DNA of 64,000 bases from Triglochin maritima (Eukaryota; Streptophyta; Magnoliopsida; Alismatales; Juncaginaceae), in NCBI GenBank assembly GCA_963682175.1, contig OY821771.1:38894201-38958200 (forward strand), written 5' to 3'. A program made the translations under genes and the position numbers. The notes beneath the pieces were generated by a model. It saw only the letters and a program-made list of their open reading frames with translations, was not told where the DNA came from and did not search any database. Positions 58,771-64,000 of this stretch are shown here, piece after piece; position 1 is the stretch's first letter, and each line of letters starts with the position of its first letter.

Positions 58771-59506
58771 CAGGGGCAGACCTACGTTGAGGGCAAGTGG
58801 GACAATTGCCCCACCCAGATTTGTCTCAATCATTGAAAAAAATTAACCAAAACTCTAGCCCAAACATGTTGAAATATGTTGATTAAGGCATTTTACTGAA
58901 ATATGTTGATATCTATTTGAGTCTAGTGATTGTATTTATTTTTTGATGGTTTTTTTGGTTTAAGAAAGAAGGAATTAGTGCTCCATTACATATTTTGTTT
59001 ATTGTTAGTTGAAAATTAGTGTTGATTACATTTTTTGTTTCTTGGATCTTATATCTTAGAATACGTGATTTTTATGAGGTTGTCTTGCTCTTGGAGGTAG
59101 ATTGCTTAATTGTTAGATTTATGATCGAGAATCAAGATTTATTCTTGTTTGGATGAATTTGTTGTTAGTAAATCATTGAAATTGAGAAACCTTGTGTTAT
59201 GTTGTTGGTGATGGTGACTTTAATTTTATTAAAATGGAGTTGATGTTGTTGTTGGTGGTGATTTTATATTTAGAAAAGTTCGGAATTGAAGCGAGTTATG
59301 TGTTTGGGTATTGGAATTTGAAATTTGCGAATGTTTTGTTGTTTTGATATTGAAATTCAGAAATACGTGATTTTATGAGGCGGTATTGGTTTTAGGTGTG
59401 GATTGTTTAATTGTGAGATTTGTGAAGCTTAAAAAAATCCAACATGTGCAAAAATAATTTGTATGTTGTATGTCCCACCCACGAAATCATCCTAGATCCA
59501 CCCCGG
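58771..59506. mobile_element. Probable hAT-type non-autonomous element
   Basis: Starts CAGGGGCAGACCTACGTTGAGGG and ends catcctagatccaccccgg, an imperfect inverted pair of the CAGGGGCGGATCTAGG type known from hAT elements. Flanks tataagat and tataaagg match only partly (first five bases). The interior is T-rich, with no transposase domain. Confidence 0.55.
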
Positions 59507-60702
59507 TATAAAGGGATTTACTATATATTATAAATTAAGCGCAAATCGTTGATAATATTAAAGTCAAATTATAATGTAACAACAAGTTGCTTTAACACAA
59601 TATGGAATTCTATCATCAACAAGAACAAATCCAAAGTAACAGAATATTATAGGCATAAATATGTAGGTTTAGTAATTGGGTGAGAATAAATATCAGAGTT
59701 TTGCAATGACACAAGGACAAATACGAAAATAATAATGACATAGAAATTAAATTGATGTTTCCAGGTGAGATGCAAGAAAGAGATTGTAAGTTAAATATAA
59801 ATTCGTAAGTGGCAATTGAGGATAAAAATTCAATTTATATTTTCAAATTTATGACCTATAGCTTTTAGGGTATTAAGAAGGACTTGATTATTGCAATCTT
59901 TTAATAAGACTTTAGTGGTTTGTCCAAAAAACAAAATTTAGTGTATTCTTCTGTTGTGATAACAAGAAGTTAAAATTTCAATTACTAGTAAATTAAATTG
60001 CGATAACACTCTAAAATCAAATCGAACTGATATCAATTCCAATAAATTAGTTTTATTACAATAAGCAACCCGAAATTATACCTCATTTATTTGCATACAT
60101 TCAACTATTCAAGTCTCAGATTTGTCTACCCAAGAGAGGTACGTGCTTTACGTACAAGTACTGTTGCTAAAACTCCACTAATATGGGGATAAAAATCATG
60201 AAATATAAAGACACGACTCATCTCTAATTCCAGTTTTCTCGGATCTTTATCACCCACCAAACCCCTCTGCCAACGATGTCAAACATAATATGTTATACTG
60301 TAGATTATCTAAAACTTTGGAAGTATGAATGATAAATTAATGTACCATAAGTCCATATGGGCACATCAACTATATATTTTTAGCTGAACAAGGCTAACTG
60401 GTCCATATATGGACGGCCATCTGGATGCACACATGTAAGAGTCAACCTCTAACATGACAGCATATGGACAAACGTCAATAAGCCATACCGTTACGTAACA
60501 TTTCGCTTTCCGTTTTGCACAGATGTACCTAGCTAATTAAGTTGGGTTGGCTATCTACCAATGTAAACGAAAATTTAACAAAAAGCTAGCTTTGACTATC
60601 CAATTAAAAAGTGGTTTTATCTATATATCATCAATTTTCCAATTAATGATCTGATAGACTAATATTAACACTAACTACGTTTCCGAATTTACTAGATATA
60701 AT
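59507..60702. other. Intergenic region, no gene seen
   Basis: AT-rich; nothing recognisable on either strand. Confidence 0.4.
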
Positions 60703-61261
60703 TGTTAAATCCCAAACCCTAATTAGGAGGTTAAGTGGGTTTAGTGGGTAGGATTAGGTGGGGTTTGACCTTGGAAGGTATGGAGTGGTTGGGGGATGGA
60801 AGGTATGGAGGAGGTATGGCCCGCCTTGATGGGTTAAGATGGATTTTGGTTTAATTAGAGGATGCACTCTTCTTTCTCTTCTATTCACTCAAACCTTTCT
60901 CTCCCTCACCACAGCTCTTTCTCTCCCTCGGCGGTCGACGATCGGAGGAAGTGTGACCCGAGACGCAAGGAGGCACGGTGGAGTAAGTGATACACGACGT
61001 GTCGGAGGATCGTGCGCGACTGGAGGCTGGACGGCATTGAGACGGATCACAAAAGGAATGTCAAGTTCTTTAGTTTTGTCACACAAGACGTGTGAGGGGT
61101 TGCGCTTGTCGCCGGAGGTCGGATACCTCGTCGGTGGCAAGGTGCAGCAAGGTTGCTGCAGAGTAATGATCGACCGAGGTGGTGGTTTGGTCGACCAGTG
61201 GTAGTGTAAATGCTAGATTCTGTCCCACACCGGTCGAACGATGCCTTTGGACGGTCGACCG

Positions 61262-62705
61262 TGTTGACTTTTTGTCTTAATCTATGTTTTGATGATTTAA
61301 TCAACTTAATCTTAATTATAATCAATGTAAAGTAGCACACATTATGCATGACATATACATTGTATTGTGCTAACTTCTACAGGTGACCAAGACACAATGA
61401 AGAAAGGAATTAAAGTCAAGACATGTAATCAAGATATTGAAGACATGTAATTTGTATTTCTTTTGAGTCTTAAGAACTTTGTGTATTTGAGCATACAAGA
61501 GTTAAAAATAACTTAAACACACATTAGGTTCCTTATAGAAGTCACACACAAAATCTCATAACATTTAGACTTCAATAGGTCACCCAAACTTAGACCGGAA
61601 AACACTAAAACCCAAACCTGGACTGTTTGAGCCAAATCGGTCGACCGAACCAGTTCTCAGTTCGACTGATTGGATCAGTTAATCAGTTAGCCTTTAATGT
61701 CAAACCGATCGACCGTTGCGTACATTTTGTTCGACCGTTTACACGTGTCTTGTTACCATTAAACTTATCGTATTATACCAACGGTCGTATTTGTATAAAC
61801 CTAACAAAACCCCAAAATACTTTGGCCACACGTCGACCTTTACCAAGACCCCGGTCGACCGTAACGTTTTCTTGAACCCCAGAGTTCCTGATATTTTCGG
61901 TCGACCAGTCCAACTTTTTGTTCAATCGAACGTAAAACCCCATAGTGACTGTTAGATTTCGGTCGACCGTTCCACCCTTTAGTTTGACCGTTAACTTAAG
62001 TTATAGCCTATTTGGTTCGACCGTTCTTGTTTCGGTACGAACGTTTTCACAGTTTTATGGAAACGATCGACCGTTGATCCCGAGTCGGTCGACCGTTTGT
62101 GTCCCAAACTATGACCTGCACTTACCTATTTTTGTGTTTCTTACCTATACTTATCACAACGGCTATAACCATTTTATAGCTTATAAATAAAGGTTCCCCA
62201 ACCTAATTTACACAACTCTCCTACTACTATTTGCCTCCTACATTAGAGAGATAAATCCAAACACTCCAAACCTTTAAATCCACATTTTAGTCATCAACTC
62301 TTTTGTTTGTCAAGTGTGCTCAAGTTTAGAGAGTGTGTTCCACTCATTTGTGGTGTAAATAAGCAAGGATTTCGGTGAAAGCCCGAAGTGTTCCCTCTCG
62401 ATTTGTGGGAGGAAGAAATCAATCTAGTGAGGGTTGTTCGTAAAGTTTGTGGTGTAAAAGGCTTAATCTCGGCCCAGAACGAGATTGATAGTGAAGACGT
62501 AGGCGGAGCTCGAGGGAGATCGAGTGGAGCTTGCAAAAGAGGAAGTAGGCGGGAGGTCGAACCCTATAAAAATCACCAGGACATTTTTGTGGTTTGCGAT
62601 ATTTTCTTTACTTACTTTTGTTTGATTATTTCGCTGCATCTATGATTAAGCAAGTAGGGAATTCGTTTAAAAGTGATTAGAATTAGAGGTCATTACAATC
62701 CTACA
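61262..62705 (+). mobile_element. Solo LTR D, a different family nested in LTR C
   Basis: Starts TGTTGACTTTTTGTCTTAAT and ends GGTCATTACAATCCTACA; flanks GACCG (61257-61261) and GACTG (62706-62710) are a target duplication with one mismatch. Removing it restores the LTR C array, where LTR A reads gaccgattgtgca. A TATA-like cttataaataaagg is at about 62179. Its ends are unlike the A-B-C family, yet it carries its own GGTCGACC pairs at 61638-62100. Confidence 0.75.
61638..62100 (+). repeat. Array of paired GGTCGACC motifs in LTR D
   Basis: Pairs at about 61639/61660, 61707/61729, 61959/61980 and 62065/62087 have starts 21-22 bp apart, plus decayed or single sites near 61853, 61901 and 62015. 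The paired spacing matches that of the unrelated LTR family around it. Confidence 0.82.
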
Positions 62706-62744
62706 GACTGGTTGTGCACGTTCAGCAGGAGGAAGAAATCTCTA

Positions 62745-63055
62745 TTATTTTCGGTCGGATGGGACCCATTTGTCGTTCGACCATTGCCTTGTTCTTTAAG
62801 TATGTTCGGGCCTAGACCATCTAAACGATCGACCGCCTTTGACATTTTGTTCGACCAATAACTTAAGTGTACAACCTTAGTGGTCGACCGACTCATATGC
62901 TTGTTCGACTAGTGGAGGATTTGTGAAACAAATGCAGGCTCTGTTATTTTTGGTCGGACGGAACCTTTTTTCCGTTCGACCGTTGTCTCGATTATTTAAA
63001 GGTTTTTCCTAGCCTGCAAATGGTCGACCACTTTGTCATTTTTGGCCGACCGTTG
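62745..63055 (+). repeat. Array of paired GGTCGACC motifs in LTR C
   Basis: Five pairs near 62752, 62826, 62882, 62953 and 63022, each with 21-22 bp between site starts. The first sites often drift (ggtcggat, gatcgacc) while the spacing stays. Confidence 0.83.
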
Positions 63056-63374
63056 GTGCCCAGTATTAGTTTTTCAAGTTTTCTTTGTGGTGTCACCTTT
63101 GTCCATGGAAACCAGTGTCCTCGCTTCGTGCGTGTGTCGGGAGGTGACGGTGGGTGCGGTAATCGTGCATGCCCAGGGACCGCAAGGTGGAAAGGTGTGG
63201 ATACTTGATATACGTGCATGTGGTTAATTTTAGGCAGTTGATGGCTTTTTTGCATTTGCATTGACCCACCCTATGTAGTAGAACTGTGGGATCGCGGATC
63301 CCTGTGTATTTGCATTGCATGGTACCTAGCTCCATGGAGTGGGATGTCCGCCCAGGCTCCGACTGGCGGGAAGG

Positions 63375-63545
63375 GTGGTACAGGTTGTGTGAGCAACCAC
63401 TGGGGTAGTACAACTTGTGTGAGCAACCCCTATTTTCAGCTTGTGAGAGAAACCAGACATGTTTTCGTGAGTGGAACAACTTTTGTGAGCAAACCCACGG
63501 ACTACTTGTGTGAGCAAAGCATGTCTTCAGCTTGTGTGAGCACTT
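63375..63545 (+). repeat. Minisatellite in LTR C
   Basis: Six to seven copies of cttgtgtgagcaa with spacers of about 20-30 bp. No similarity to the minisatellites of A and B although it lies in the same relative position. Confidence 0.75.
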
Positions 63546-64000
63546 TGAGATCAGATATGTATCTATGACGCGGGAAGTGCATGCGACCCTCACCAAACCC
63601 TCATGATTAGTATAGTTGCGAGTGAGGTGTGTCGCACACTCTCCGTAAGACCGTGTGTGCCTGCGGTAGGTCCCCGTGGGGGACCTAATGTTGTTGTTAG
63701 GACAGATGTCATCTTTTACCCTTGGAGGGGGAAGGTGTACTTACTGCATTTATTATGTCATGTTATATTAGTATGATAGGTTCATTGCACTGTACATTTA
63801 TGCATATAGGTGGACTTGGTATACTGGGTTTACTTATGGAAACTCAAACATTGTTTCATTTTTGCATTTCAGGACCGCAGTGGTGCTAGTCGGGTGGCGA
63901 CGAAGACGAGCGCACTCTGGAATTTGATCATTCGGTCTATTTTAGGTGGCTATGATTACTTGTATTTCTCTTTTTTTGTATGTTGATGTAATCATACTTT

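Larger units (their letters stand above)
60703..64000 (+). mobile_element. LTR C, third copy of the LTR A family, cut by the window edge
   Basis: Starts TGTTAAATCCCAAACCCTAA at 60703. Leader, array and minisatellite follow in the same order as in A and B. The tail at 63870-64000 (tttcaggaccgcagtgg, gatgtaatcatac) corresponds to about 31980-32110 of LTR A, so its end should lie roughly 150-250 bp beyond the window. It is interrupted at 61262-62705 by another LTR. Whether it is a solo LTR or the 5' LTR of a full element cannot be seen. Confidence 0.82.

Noticed and set aside
60839..61204. 121-aa ORF at the start of LTR C.
   Set aside because: Lies in the LTR leader; the homologous leaders of A and B do not keep this frame.
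62388..62645. 85-aa ORF in LTR D.
   Set aside because: Inside the LTR, with no domain; frame probably fortuitous.

Overview
The window is nuclear DNA of a flowering plant, most likely a eudicot. It is AT-rich, has spliced genes with GT/AG introns, and carries a nuclear-encoded photosystem protein with a transit peptide and many plant-type transposons. I cannot name the species from the sequence alone.

Layout. 0.2-21 kb is gene-bearing: the C-terminal half of a subtilase (SBT2 type, +), a small SNAPIN/BLOC-1-like gene (+), PsbP of photosystem II (-), a decayed Copia retrotransposon with both LTRs and target duplications, and a reticulon-like gene (+) whose second coding exon has a one-base frameshift in a poly-A run. 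At 22-25 kb lie two unidentified candidate exons and a short mitochondrial-type gene (-) whose upstream side is crowded by hAT-like MITEs.

27-58 kb is a dispersed family of very small genes separated by transposons. Three ORFs of 28-33 codons encode acidic peptides ending in D5-6 then GPDVAPAA, or a variant of it. They resemble IRON MAN/FEP (IMA) iron-deficiency peptides. Two of them (27.2 and 58.2 kb) share a conserved block of about 130 bp roughly 215-220 bp before the start codon. Two secreted proline-rich proteins (28.8 and 51.4 kb) with an ARRLLD motif lie downstream of the first and second IMA-like genes. The order IMA, proline-rich, IMA, proline-rich, IMA suggests an old duplication of a two-gene cassette, later spread apart by insertions.

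The insertions are well resolved. There is a Ty3-like solo LTR (29991-32260, duplication CTCAT). There is a minus-strand Copia remnant (32266-45331) broken by a complete CACTA element (34055-41375, duplication GCT) and by a hAT remnant inside its LTR (43443-44660). A second solo LTR of the first family lies on the minus strand (54308-56799, duplication ATATT). A third copy runs off the right edge (from 60703) and carries a nested solo LTR of another family (61262-62705). SINE, MITE and foldback elements fill the rest.

The most unusual non-genic signal is an array of the palindrome CGGTCGACCG and close variants in all of these long LTRs, including the unrelated nested LTR and, in weaker form, the Copia LTR. 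The sites come mostly in pairs whose starts are 21-22 bp apart, about two helical turns. This spacing is kept while the sequence between the sites differs.
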